This document shows positions 7,499-13,766 of a stretch of DNA of 17,891 bases, one piece after another. Below the pieces are notes generated by a model, which had not been told where the DNA came from, did not search any database, and was given only the letters and a program-made list of their open reading frames with translations. The stretch is from an uncultured Chitinophagaceae bacterium. Its GTDB lineage: Bacteria > Bacteroidota > Bacteroidia > Chitinophagales > Chitinophagaceae. The stretch's first letter is position 1. Each line of letters starts with the position of its first letter. The stretch is taken from NCBI GenBank assembly GCA_903841915.1, contig CAIMKO010000418.1, positions 1 through 17,891 on the forward strand. The letters are read 5' to 3'. The position numbers and the translations under genes were made by a program.

Positions 7499-9433
7499 TC
7501 AGATATACCGAGAACGGGGGATTGGGATCTCCACTTTAACAACTGTACCTTTTCCGGGTTCAGATTCGATAGAACAATTTCCACCACTTGATCTAGCCCT
7601 ATCCGTCATTGTTCTTAATCCATTCCCTGCCTTGCTGACAGATGTATCAAAACCGATTCCGTCATCTTTTATTTCCAAATAAATGTTCTTATCTTTTATA
7701 AATAAAGAAAGTCCAAGGTTATTCGCTTTGGCATATTTCAGTGAATTATTAATGGCTTCTTTGCAGATGAGAAAAATATTTTTCCGCATATCCATTGGCC
7801 ACTTTATTTCATCAATCTCGGCACTAATATTTGATACTGCATTTATTTCAGCCAATTGCTTTACCTGCAACACATAATTCTCAATCCTTTCTTTCAGATT
7901 GTCACCTTCGTCGTTTATAGGATTCATGGTCCAAACAATATCACTCATCCGCTCTATCACTTCTTTCGCATAACTGCTTATCTTATTTAAGATACTTGTA
8001 TGCATTGCTGCATCTTTATTCTTAGATGCGATATCGCTCAGCAATAAGATACTGCTTAATGTACTTCCCACATCATCATGTAGATCACTTGCCAATTGAT
8101 TACGCATCTCCACTTCTTTCAATTGCTGCTTCAAAATATTCCTATTCCATAGCGTCATGATCAGTAAGCCGATCAGAATTATGATACCCAAGGAAAAAAA
8201 TTCTATTGCAATGGTCCTTGACAGGTCTTCCTTATCAATTTTTTTCTGTGCAGCTATTAACTGGTTGGTCTTATCTGTTTTTTCGCTTTCATATTGTGCC
8301 AGCATTTTAGCGATCAGGTCTACACGATTTCGATTGTTGATCGAGTCCTTATAAATTAATGATTTATCCAAATAAGTATATGCTTTTTTGTAGTTGCTCG
8401 TATTTTTGAATATCAATCCCAGTTCATTACATGTTTCATATGCATCAACAAATAATTTAGCAGAATCGAAATAATGCAATGCGCCTTCTAAATATTTTTC
8501 TGCTTGTTCATTTTGATTCATGAAACGATACACTCTGCCAATTTTAAACTCTTCATATTTTATGTCTTGGTCGTCCTTGAATGAAATAAATATATCTCTT
8601 GCGATATTGTAATAATAAAAAGCAGAATCTATCCATGGATGCAACCTGGATTGTTGAGATTTTTCTACAAATGCATCGCCCAAATTTTCTGATGAGAATG
8701 CAGTATTGCTTTTTCTGTTGAGTTGCTTGTTGATATTGTTAGCCAAATGATAATAGTGCAATGCCGAATCTATATTTTTTTCTTCCCAGTACACTGAGCC
8801 TAGACTGGAAAAAGCATCACTTTTATATTGAAGGTTTTTAAATTTTTCAAACGTATTTATCGCTTCGAATAAATATTGTTTTGCTTTTTTAAATTCTCCC
8901 TGATGACGAAATATTCCTGCTATTGTTTTATCCGTGTATGCAATGGTTATTTCATCTTTTTGATTTGTAAATAATTTTCTTGCACTCATCAAATAAGTCA
9001 GGGCCATTTCATCTTTGGATTCTAAATCAAAAATACTTGCCAGGTTAACCATCACACGCCCCTGCCTGCTGAAATTATTTTCTTCATGAAAAAGTTGTTT
9101 TGCCTTTTCGAGATAAAAAATAGCAGAGTCATTTTTACCGGCTTTAAAAAAACCCCAACCCATCGATGCATAACATTCTGCCAAAGAACCCCTATTCTTG
9201 ATCTCATTTGCAATTTTTTCGCCCTGTTTTGCTAACAATATGGCGGAATCGGGTTTTGAAGAGGTTAATGCAAAGGATAATTCTGCCAGCAGAGACACTT
9301 TGGCATAAGGTGTTTTTGCATTGGTTAATTCAGTACGCAATGAATCGGCAGATTGCGCAAAACTGCTGCTAAAAGGGGTTGAAGCAGCTATGATCAGAAG
9401 ATTTCGTAAATAATATTTTAATATAAGTTTCAT
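7499..9433 (-). CDS. TPR-containing sensor histidine kinase (HisKA_3 family)
   Basis: A 644-residue membrane sensor kinase. Residues 1-27 are a signal peptide ending SSSFAQ. Residues about 35-370 form a periplasmic array of TPR-like helical repeats. A transmembrane helix spans about 409-431 (IEFFSLGIIILIGLLIMTLW). The dimerisation/phospho-acceptor helix reads ASDLHDDVGSTLSS with H452, the HisKA_3 signature that pairs with NarL-type regulators. The HATPase domain shows an N box (NNSLKYAKAN, N562/N563), G1 (DDGIGFD, 590-596) and G2 (GNGLRTMTDRA, from 603). This layout is common in Bacteroidota. The ligand is unknown; the repeat domain may sense through a protein partner. The response regulator gene is 33 nt downstream, so the kinase heads the operon. 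The start is 145 bp from divergent fabI. Confidence 0.95.
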   Translation of the reverse strand: MKLILKYYLRNLLIIAASTPFSSSFAQSADSLRTELTNAKTPYAKVSLLAELSFALTSSKPDSAILLAKQGEKIANEIKNRGSLAECYASMGWGFFKAGKNDSAIFYLEKAKQLFHEENNFSRQGRVMVNLASIFDLESKDEMALTYLMSARKLFTNQKDEITIAYTDKTIAGIFRHQGEFKKAKQYLFEAINTFEKFKNLQYKSDAFSSLGSVYWEEKNIDSALHYYHLANNINKQLNRKSNTAFSSENLGDAFVEKSQQSRLHPWIDSAFYYYNIARDIFISFKDDQDIKYEEFKIGRVYRFMNQNEQAEKYLEGALHYFDSAKLFVDAYETCNELGLIFKNTSNYKKAYTYLDKSLIYKDSINNRNRVDLIAKMLAQYESEKTDKTNQLIAAQKKIDKEDLSRTIAIEFFSLGIIILIGLLIMTLWNRNILKQQLKEVEMRNQLASDLHDDVGSTLSSILLLSDIASKNKDAAMHTSILNKISSYAKEVIERMSDIVWTMNPINDEGDNLKERIENYVLQVKQLAEINAVSNISAEIDEIKWPMDMRKNIFLICKEAINNSLKYAKANNLGLSLFIKDKNIYLEIKDDGIGFDTSVSKAGNGLRTMTDRARSSGGNCSIESEPGKGTVVKVEIPIPRSRYI

Positions 9434-9578
9434 GGCAGATTATCAACTAAACCAGATATCAATCAACTAAAAATATCGCTTTTTTGAACAATTTTTTGCC
9501 CAATTAAATTAAGCCACGCAGGTTTTTAACAAATAAGCTATTTTTACCCGCAAAATCACCACTTAAACAAACCGACAC

Positions 9579-10391
9579 ATGTCATTTAATTTATTGAAAG
9601 GAAAGAAAGGTATCATCTTCGGTGCTTTAAATAATCAGTCAATTGCCTGGAAAATTGCAGAGAAGTGTTTTGAAGAAGGGGCTCAAATTGTATTGACAAA
9701 TGCCCCCGTTGCACTGCGGTTTGGTGAAATCAATGAATTAGCAGAAAAGATCAATGCGCCTGTTATTCCTGCGGATGTTACAAGCATGGAGGATCTTTCC
9801 AATTTATTTACAAAATCTTTAGCGCATTTTGGCGGGCCCATAGATTTTGTGTTACATAGTGTGGGAATGAGCATGAATGTACGTAAAGGCAATCCCTACA
9901 CTAACCTCGATCACGAATTAGAACATAAAACCTTGGATATTTCTGCCATGAGCCTGCACCGTGTTTGCCAAACGGCATTTCAGCTAGATGCAATGGCAGA
10001 ATGGGGTAGCATTGTTAGTCTCTCCTATATCGCTGCACAACGCGTATTTCCTGATTACAGCGAAATGGCCGATACCAAAGCTTTATTGGAAAGCATTGCA
10101 CGCAGTTTCGGCTATCATTACGGATTGAAGAAGAAAGTGCGTATCAATACCATTTCTCAATCACCTACCCGTACCACAGCCGGAAGTGGTGTTAAAGGAT
10201 TTGAAGGGTTTATTACATATGCCGATAAAATGAGCCCGTTGGGCAATGCCAGTGCCGAAGATTGTGCGAATTATTGTGTGACCTTATTCAGTGACCTGAC
10301 AAGAATGGTTACCATGCAAAACCTATTTCATGACGGTGGGTTCAGTTTTTGCGGACTTTCTCACGCAGTGATTGACCAGATGGAAAAATAA
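9579..10391 (+). CDS. fabI: Enoyl-[acyl-carrier-protein] reductase [NADH], FabI type
   Basis: A 270-residue short-chain dehydrogenase of the FabI group. The cofactor loop is IFGALNNQSIAWKIA, matching the FabI pattern GxxxxxSIAxxIA. The catalytic set is Y150 in SLSYIAAQR, Y160 in FPDYSEMADTK and K167, keeping the Y-x6-K spacing and the extra upstream tyrosine 10 residues earlier that mark FabI. HSVGMS (93-98) corresponds to the HSIGFA stretch near the triclosan site; its glycine is retained. It catalyses the last reduction of each fatty-acid elongation cycle in the cytoplasm. The gene has its own divergent upstream region of 145 bp shared with the kinase and is followed by a hairpin terminator, so it looks monocistronic. 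Confidence 0.95.
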   Translation: MSFNLLKGKKGIIFGALNNQSIAWKIAEKCFEEGAQIVLTNAPVALRFGEINELAEKINAPVIPADVTSMEDLSNLFTKSLAHFGGPIDFVLHSVGMSMNVRKGNPYTNLDHELEHKTLDISAMSLHRVCQTAFQLDAMAEWGSIVSLSYIAAQRVFPDYSEMADTKALLESIARSFGYHYGLKKKVRINTISQSPTRTTAGSGVKGFEGFITYADKMSPLGNASAEDCANYCVTLFSDLTRMVTMQNLFHDGGFSFCGLSHAVIDQMEK

Positions 10392-10414
10392 TCTTACCAA
10401 TTAAGAAATATAAC

Positions 10415-10455
10415 AAAAGCATCAAAGAACATAATTGTATTTGATGCTTTTTTAT
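10415..10455 (+). terminator. Intrinsic terminator after fabI
   Basis: A 12-bp perfect stem, AAAAGCATCAAA (10415-10426) with TTTGATGCTTTT (10440-10451), closes on a 13-nt loop and ends in a T run. It lies 23 nt after the fabI stop and separates fabI from the SemiSWEET gene. Confidence 0.88.
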
Positions 10456-10495
10456 TGCACTTTTGTTTTTTATTACTCATTAAAATAAAAAACAA

Positions 10496-10756
10496 ATGTC
10501 CTGGATCGATCTGGTTGGTTATCTCGGTTCTTTTTTAAGTGCCATTACTTTTTTCCCGCAGGTTTATAAATCTTGGAAAGCAAAAAGTGTGGGTGATCTA
10601 AGTATCTGGATGATATTAATTGTTATCAGCAGCACCATTATTTGGTTGGTGTATGGATTTGCAAAAGATAGCGGGCCGGTAATTGCAGCCAATATTGTGG
10701 TTTTGGGTTTAGCGTTGGTGTTGTTTTATTTTAAATTGACTTTTCCGAAAAAATAA
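10496..10756 (+). CDS. SemiSWEET (PQ-loop/MtN3) family transporter
   Basis: An 86-residue protein with three transmembrane helices (about 5-25, 35-55 and 62-80), the size and layout of bacterial SemiSWEETs, which dimerise to form one transport path. The PQ motif is seen as FFPQVYKSWKAKS (P21, Q22) at the end of helix 1. Characterised members carry small sugars across the inner membrane; the substrate here is unknown. The gene sits alone between two hairpin terminators, so it should have its own promoter in the AT-rich 10456-10495 stretch, where I do not see a clear TAnnTTTG box. The family call is strong for such a short protein because the PQ motif and helix spacing both fit. Confidence 0.9.
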   Translation: MSWIDLVGYLGSFLSAITFFPQVYKSWKAKSVGDLSIWMILIVISSTIIWLVYGFAKDSGPVIAANIVVLGLALVLFYFKLTFPKK

Positions 10757-10786
10757 AGAGTTGCCATCTTTTTGAAGGAACTCCAT

Positions 10787-10830
10787 AAAAAAAGTCCCGA
10801 ATAAAATATTTTATTCGGGACCCTATTTTT
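10787..10830. terminator. Bidirectional terminator (perfect 28-nt palindrome)
   Basis: GTCCCGAATAAAAT (10794-10807) is followed directly by its exact reverse complement ATTTTATTCGGGAC (10808-10821). Seven A's precede it (10787-10793), giving a U7 tail for minus-strand transcripts. TTTTT follows at 10826-10830 for plus-strand transcripts. It lies between the convergent SemiSWEET and DUF2795 genes and can serve both. Confidence 0.92.
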
Positions 10831-10841
10831 CGATGTGCTGA

Positions 10842-11063
10842 TTAATACTCGTCTTCATTAAACATAAAGTCTTCCTGGCTTGGGTAATCAGGCCAGATGT
10901 CTTCGATACTTTCGTATACTTCGCCTTCGTCGTCTAATTCCTGTAAATTTTCCACCACTTCAAGGGGTGCGCCACTGCGGATAGAATAATCTATTAACTC
11001 GTCTTTGGTAGCCGGCCAAGGCGCTTCTTCTAAGTAGCTTGCTAACTCTAATGTCCAGAACAT
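10842..11063 (-). CDS. Small acidic DUF2795 domain protein
   Basis: A 73-residue protein covering a single DUF2795 domain: LASYLEEAPWPATKDELID, then SIRSGAPLEVVENLQEL, then an acidic tail ending in FNEDEY. Homologues share the aromatic-PATKxEL and GAPxEVxExLxxL patterns; their function is unknown. Strong net negative charge suggests a cytoplasmic regulatory or binding role, which is inference only. An in-frame ATG 30 codons upstream (from 11153) is rejected as the start: those codons overlap a consensus promoter (11080-11110) and the encoded residues do not resemble the family. The chosen ATG (11063-11061) begins MFWTLELASYL and has a weak purine tract (AAAGG) just upstream. It is monocistronic, ended by the bidirectional terminator 21 nt downstream. 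Confidence 0.87.
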   Translation of the reverse strand: MFWTLELASYLEEAPWPATKDELIDYSIRSGAPLEVVENLQELDDEGEVYESIEDIWPDYPSQEDFMFNEDEY

Positions 11064-11079
11064 ACCTTTAAATTTTTTG

Positions 11080-11110
11080 CAAATGTAACCGTATAAACGA
11101 AATAACCAAA
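11080..11110 (-). promoter_or_regulatory. Bacteroidota consensus promoter for the DUF2795 gene
   Basis: On the minus strand, TTTG (11110-11107) is separated by exactly 19 nt from TACATTTG (11087-11080). This matches the TTTG-N19-TAnnTTTG consensus of the Bacteroidota primary sigma factor. Transcription should begin about 11073-11077, some 10-15 nt before the ATG at 11063. Confidence 0.82.
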
Positions 11111-11191
11111 TCTGCTTTTTCACGGAGCTGTAAATAAATCCATAAAAATGCAAACCTGTTGTAAGTTTACAGCACTAATAAAACAGAATTT

Positions 11192-11842
11192 ATGCTTCGG
11201 GCAGAGAATATTCATAAGAAATATGGGCAATTAGAGGTTTTAAAGGGGGTTAATATTACCATCGAAAAGAAGGAAATCGTATCGATTATAGGCTCTTCCG
11301 GCGCCGGAAAAAGCACTTTACTTCATATTCTAGGCACTTTAGACGAACCTGATGAGGGAAAGATATTTCTGAACGAAGAAGCGCTTCACCTGTTAAAGGG
11401 CAAAAAGATGGCTGCTTTCAGAAATAAGAATATAGGGTTTGTCTTTCAGTTCCATCATTTATTGCCCGAATTTACTGCAGCTGAAAATGTTTCTATTCCG
11501 GGATGGATCGCCGGCAGAAAGAAAAAAGAAGTGAATACCGAAGCCATCCGTTTATTGGAATTATTAGGACTAAAAGATAAAATAAATAATAAACCACAAG
11601 AATTAAGCGGTGGCGAACAGCAAAGAGTAGCTGTGGCAAGGGCTTTAATTAATCAGCCGTCAATCGTTTTTGCAGATGAGCCAACAGGAAATCTAGACAG
11701 CCGGAATGCAAAAGAATTACATGAATTATTTGTTCGATTGAGAAATGAATTCGATCAAACATTTTTAATTGTTACACACAATGAAGAACTGGCTGCTCTG
11801 AGCGACAGAACTTTACACATGAAAGATGGATTGATTATTTGA
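11192..11842 (+). CDS. lolD: ABC transporter ATP-binding protein, LolD type
   Basis: A 216-residue ABC ATPase. Walker A is GSSGAGKS (34-41), the Q-loop is FVFQFHHLLPEFTAAENV (Q86), the signature is LSGGEQQR (138-145), Walker B is VFADEP (D162, E163) and the switch histidine is H196. The FQFHHLLPEFTAxENV stretch is characteristic of LolD, the ATPase of the LolCDE complex that releases lipoproteins from the inner membrane for outer-membrane sorting. The length also fits (E. coli LolD has 233 residues). No LolC/E permease gene is adjacent, as is common in Bacteroidota. An imperfect inverted repeat (11157-11174) lies 17 nt before the start codon. The gene converges on the adenosyltransferase gene across a long inverted repeat. 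Confidence 0.88.
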   Translation: MLRAENIHKKYGQLEVLKGVNITIEKKEIVSIIGSSGAGKSTLLHILGTLDEPDEGKIFLNEEALHLLKGKKMAAFRNKNIGFVFQFHHLLPEFTAAENVSIPGWIAGRKKKEVNTEAIRLLELLGLKDKINNKPQELSGGEQQRVAVARALINQPSIVFADEPTGNLDSRNAKELHELFVRLRNEFDQTFLIVTHNEELAALSDRTLHMKDGLII

Positions 11843-11857
11843 TGAGCAAATTTGAAG

Positions 11858-11928
11858 ATGTGCAGATGTGCAGATGAAAACCCTTGTTTTAATAATTTGC
11901 ATATTCACTAATTTGCACATCTGCACAT
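11858..11928. repeat. Intergenic inverted repeat with internal tandem copies
   Basis: ATGTGCAGATGTGCA (11858-11872) pairs perfectly with TGCACATCTGCACAT (11914-11928) across a 41-nt loop. Each arm is itself built of tandem copies of GATGTGCA. The loop holds AATTTGC (11894-11900), repeated as AATTTGC (11910-11916). It fills nearly all the 85 bp between convergent lolD and the adenosyltransferase gene and touches the latter's stop codon. There is no long T run, so terminator activity is uncertain. Confidence 0.8.
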
Positions 11929-12488
11929 TAAACTCTTGCTTTCCAAGGAATTTCTGCAACATTTAATAACTGTGCAATATATCTTGCCAGAACAAATAAA
12001 TAATCGCTTAAACGGTTGAGATACTTTATAACGAGGAGTTCTACAAACATTTCATTCTCAATCATATTAACACAAATCCTTTCTGATCGTCTGCAAACAC
12101 ATCGAGCTACATGTGCTGTGGAAACAGCAACATGTCCGCCCGGCAAAACAAAGTTTTTCATGGCAGGCAAGGCTTCATTCATCTGATCGATCTCCCTTTC
12201 CAATAAATTAATATCGCTTTCATTCAAATCAGGGATTTTCATCAGCGGTTCTTTATCAGGATCGCAGGCCAATGATGAGCCAATGGTAAATAGTCTGTCC
12301 TGTATCTCTTTTAATATAGTTTTTGTATGAATGTCAGCAATTTGATCACTTACCAACCCGATGAAGGAATTTAATTCATCTACCGTTCCATAGCTTTCAA
12401 TACGAATATGGCTTTTAGGAACTTTTGTTCCCCCGATCAATGATGTTTTACCGAGGTCGCCTGTTTTGGTATAGATTTTAGATGACAT
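11928..12488 (-). CDS. Cob(I)yrinic acid a,c-diamide adenosyltransferase, PduO type
   Basis: A 186-residue PduO-family ATP:cob(I)alamin adenosyltransferase. Motifs of the family are all present: the N-terminal ATP-binding KIYTKTGDLGKTSL (4-17), ESYGTVDELNS (31-41), ARCVCRRSERI (128-138) and KYLNRLSDYLFVLAR near the C-terminus. It transfers the adenosyl group of ATP to the cobalt of cob(I)alamin, giving coenzyme B12; members form trimers with active sites between subunits. The short N-terminus shows no targeting sequence, so it is cytoplasmic. No B12-dependent enzyme or cobalamin riboswitch is visible nearby. A TATTTTTG box upstream suggests its own promoter, downstream of the terminator of the ABC ATPase gene on the same strand. 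Confidence 0.94.
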   Translation of the reverse strand: MSSKIYTKTGDLGKTSLIGGTKVPKSHIRIESYGTVDELNSFIGLVSDQIADIHTKTILKEIQDRLFTIGSSLACDPDKEPLMKIPDLNESDINLLEREIDQMNEALPAMKNFVLPGGHVAVSTAHVARCVCRRSERICVNMIENEMFVELLVIKYLNRLSDYLFVLARYIAQLLNVAEIPWKARV

Positions 12489-12514
12489 ACTATTGCAGAA
12501 TTATGATTACTAAA

Positions 12515-12545
12515 CAAAAATAGAACAGTAAGGTTCAGAAATAAA
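12515..12545 (-). promoter_or_regulatory. Putative promoter of the adenosyltransferase gene
   Basis: On the minus strand, TTTA (12545-12542) lies exactly 19 nt from TATTTTTG (12522-12515). The -7 box fits TAnnTTTG; the -33 box has one mismatch. The -33 box overlaps the T tail of the preceding gene's terminator. The implied leader is about 20 nt. Confidence 0.55.
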
Positions 12546-12569
12546 AATGGAGAGATACAAGTCTCTCCA
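12541..12569 (-). terminator. Intrinsic terminator after the MacB-like ATPase gene
   Basis: TGGAGAGA (12548-12555) and TCTCTCCA (12562-12569) form a perfect 8-bp stem with a 6-nt loop. Read on the minus strand, it is followed at once by TTTTTAT (12547-12541). It lies 29 nt beyond the stop of the minus-strand ABC ATPase gene. Confidence 0.87.
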
Positions 12570-12598
12570 CAATTTCTCTACCGACTATTTAAAGATCA

Positions 12599-13324
12599 TC
12601 AATGCTCTATTTTATGGTCTCTATAATGAGAATGTGCTTCTTCACCCGTTCTGTCGCTTTCTACAATACCATCTCTTAATCTAACCACACGTTTGGCATA
12701 ACGGGCAATATCTTCTTCATGGGTAACCAATACCACTGTATTCCCTGCTTCCTGGATCTTGCCAAATATTTCCATTACTTCTACAGATGTTTTGGAATCT
12801 AAGTTTCCGGTAGGTTCATCAGCTAATAATAAAGAGGGGTTATTTACCAAAGCACGTGCAATGGCAACACGTTGAATTTGTCCGCCGCTTAATTCATTTG
12901 ATTTATGATGGCTTCTATCCTCCAGACCTACTTTTTTCAATGCTTCCATGGCTCTTTCCATTCTTTCTTTTTTGGGAACACCGGCATAGATCAATGGGAG
13001 AGCGACATTTTCAGCAGCACTTAATCTTGGCAATAAGTTGAATTGCTGGAACACAAAACCGATCTCAGTGTTTCTGACTTCTGCGAGATCATCATCGATC
13101 ATCTTACTTACATCTTTACCGTTTAATGTATATTTTCCGCCGGTTGGAGAATCCAGGCATCCGAGAATATTCATGAGCGTACTTTTTCCACTGCCTGAAG
13201 GTCCCATCAATGCCACATATTCATTTTTGAAAATATCCAGCGTAATTCCCTTTAAAACAGGAATTGCTTGATTTCCCATGAAATAACTTTTTTGAAGGTC
13301 TTCTAATTTTATGATCGCATCCAT
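12599..13324 (-). CDS. ABC transporter ATP-binding protein (MacB/LolD-like, permease not adjacent)
   Basis: A 241-residue ABC ATPase of the MacB/LolD/FtsE group. Walker A is GPSGSGKS (41-48), the Q-loop is FVFQQFNLLPRLSAAENV (Q93), the signature is LSGGQIQRVAIARAL (from 145), Walker B is LLLADEP (D169, E170) and the H-loop is LVTHEED (H202). In the signature, the residue usually Gln after LSGGQ is Ile. The MNILGCLDSPTGG segment is typical of MacB-type exporters, which use mechanotransmission rather than classic transport. A histidine-rich tail (HSHYRDHKIEH) ends the protein. No FtsX/MacB-type permease is adjacent in the window, so the partner is unknown. gatC lies 38 nt upstream on the same strand and is probably cotranscribed. 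Confidence 0.9.
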   Translation of the reverse strand: MDAIIKLEDLQKSYFMGNQAIPVLKGITLDIFKNEYVALMGPSGSGKSTLMNILGCLDSPTGGKYTLNGKDVSKMIDDDLAEVRNTEIGFVFQQFNLLPRLSAAENVALPLIYAGVPKKERMERAMEALKKVGLEDRSHHKSNELSGGQIQRVAIARALVNNPSLLLADEPTGNLDSKTSVEVMEIFGKIQEAGNTVVLVTHEEDIARYAKRVVRLRDGIVESDRTGEEAHSHYRDHKIEH

Positions 13325-13362
13325 AGCGTAACTGAATTGATTCTTGAATTTAATAGTTTAAT

Positions 13363-13653
13363 TTATTTTTTGATAACAGTGGGCACTTTAAAAAACTCAT
13401 CGTCTTTCAATGGTGCATTTTTTAAAGCTTCTTCTCTGCTTACACTTCCTTTCACAATATCTTCACGTAACACATTTACAGTATCGCTCATATGCAATAT
13501 TGGTTCAACACCCCTTGTGTCAATCTCATTTAATTGTTCAACAAAAGCGATCATGTTTTGAAGGTCTTTCTTTACCGATTCCTTTTCATCTTCATTAAAT
13601 CGCAAACGTGCCAAATGAGCCAAATCTTCTATCGTTTTATCAGTAACCTGCAT
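13363..13653 (-). CDS. gatC: Asp-tRNA(Asn)/Glu-tRNA(Gln) amidotransferase subunit C
   Basis: A 96-residue GatC, the normal length for the family. It starts MQVTDKTIEDLAHLARLRF, the conserved helix, and later has MIAFVEQLNEIDTRGVEP and the LREDIV motif. GatC wraps between GatA and GatB and stabilises the complex that amidates mischarged Glu-tRNA(Gln) or Asp-tRNA(Asn). gatA and gatB are not in the window. The gene starts 113 bp from the divergent receiver-Hpt gene and is followed by the ABC ATPase gene after 38 nt. A TACATTTG box 6 nt upstream of the start implies a very short leader. Confidence 0.95.
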   Translation of the reverse strand: MQVTDKTIEDLAHLARLRFNEDEKESVKKDLQNMIAFVEQLNEIDTRGVEPILHMSDTVNVLREDIVKGSVSREEALKNAPLKDDEFFKVPTVIKK

Positions 13654-13658
13654 AATGA

Positions 13659-13691
13659 CAAATGTAGCCGAAATAGATGCAATTTTTCCAA
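13659..13691 (-). promoter_or_regulatory. Putative promoter of gatC
   Basis: On the minus strand, TTG (13691-13689) precedes TACATTTG (13666-13659) with a 22-nt spacer. The -7 box is an exact TAnnTTTG match. The box ends only 5 nt before the ATG at 13653, so transcription would begin at or very near the start codon, giving a nearly leaderless message. Confidence 0.55.
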
Positions 13692-13766
13692 TGTTTTTGA
13701 TGGATGACTGGGATTACAAGAAATATTTTATCTTGCTTTCATTCTACTTCAGAAAGACCCTGACTT

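Noticed and set aside
10758..10784. Weak hairpin GAGTT...AACTC after the SemiSWEET gene
   Set aside because: The stem is short with a bulge and no T run. The strong palindromic terminator just downstream makes it unnecessary.
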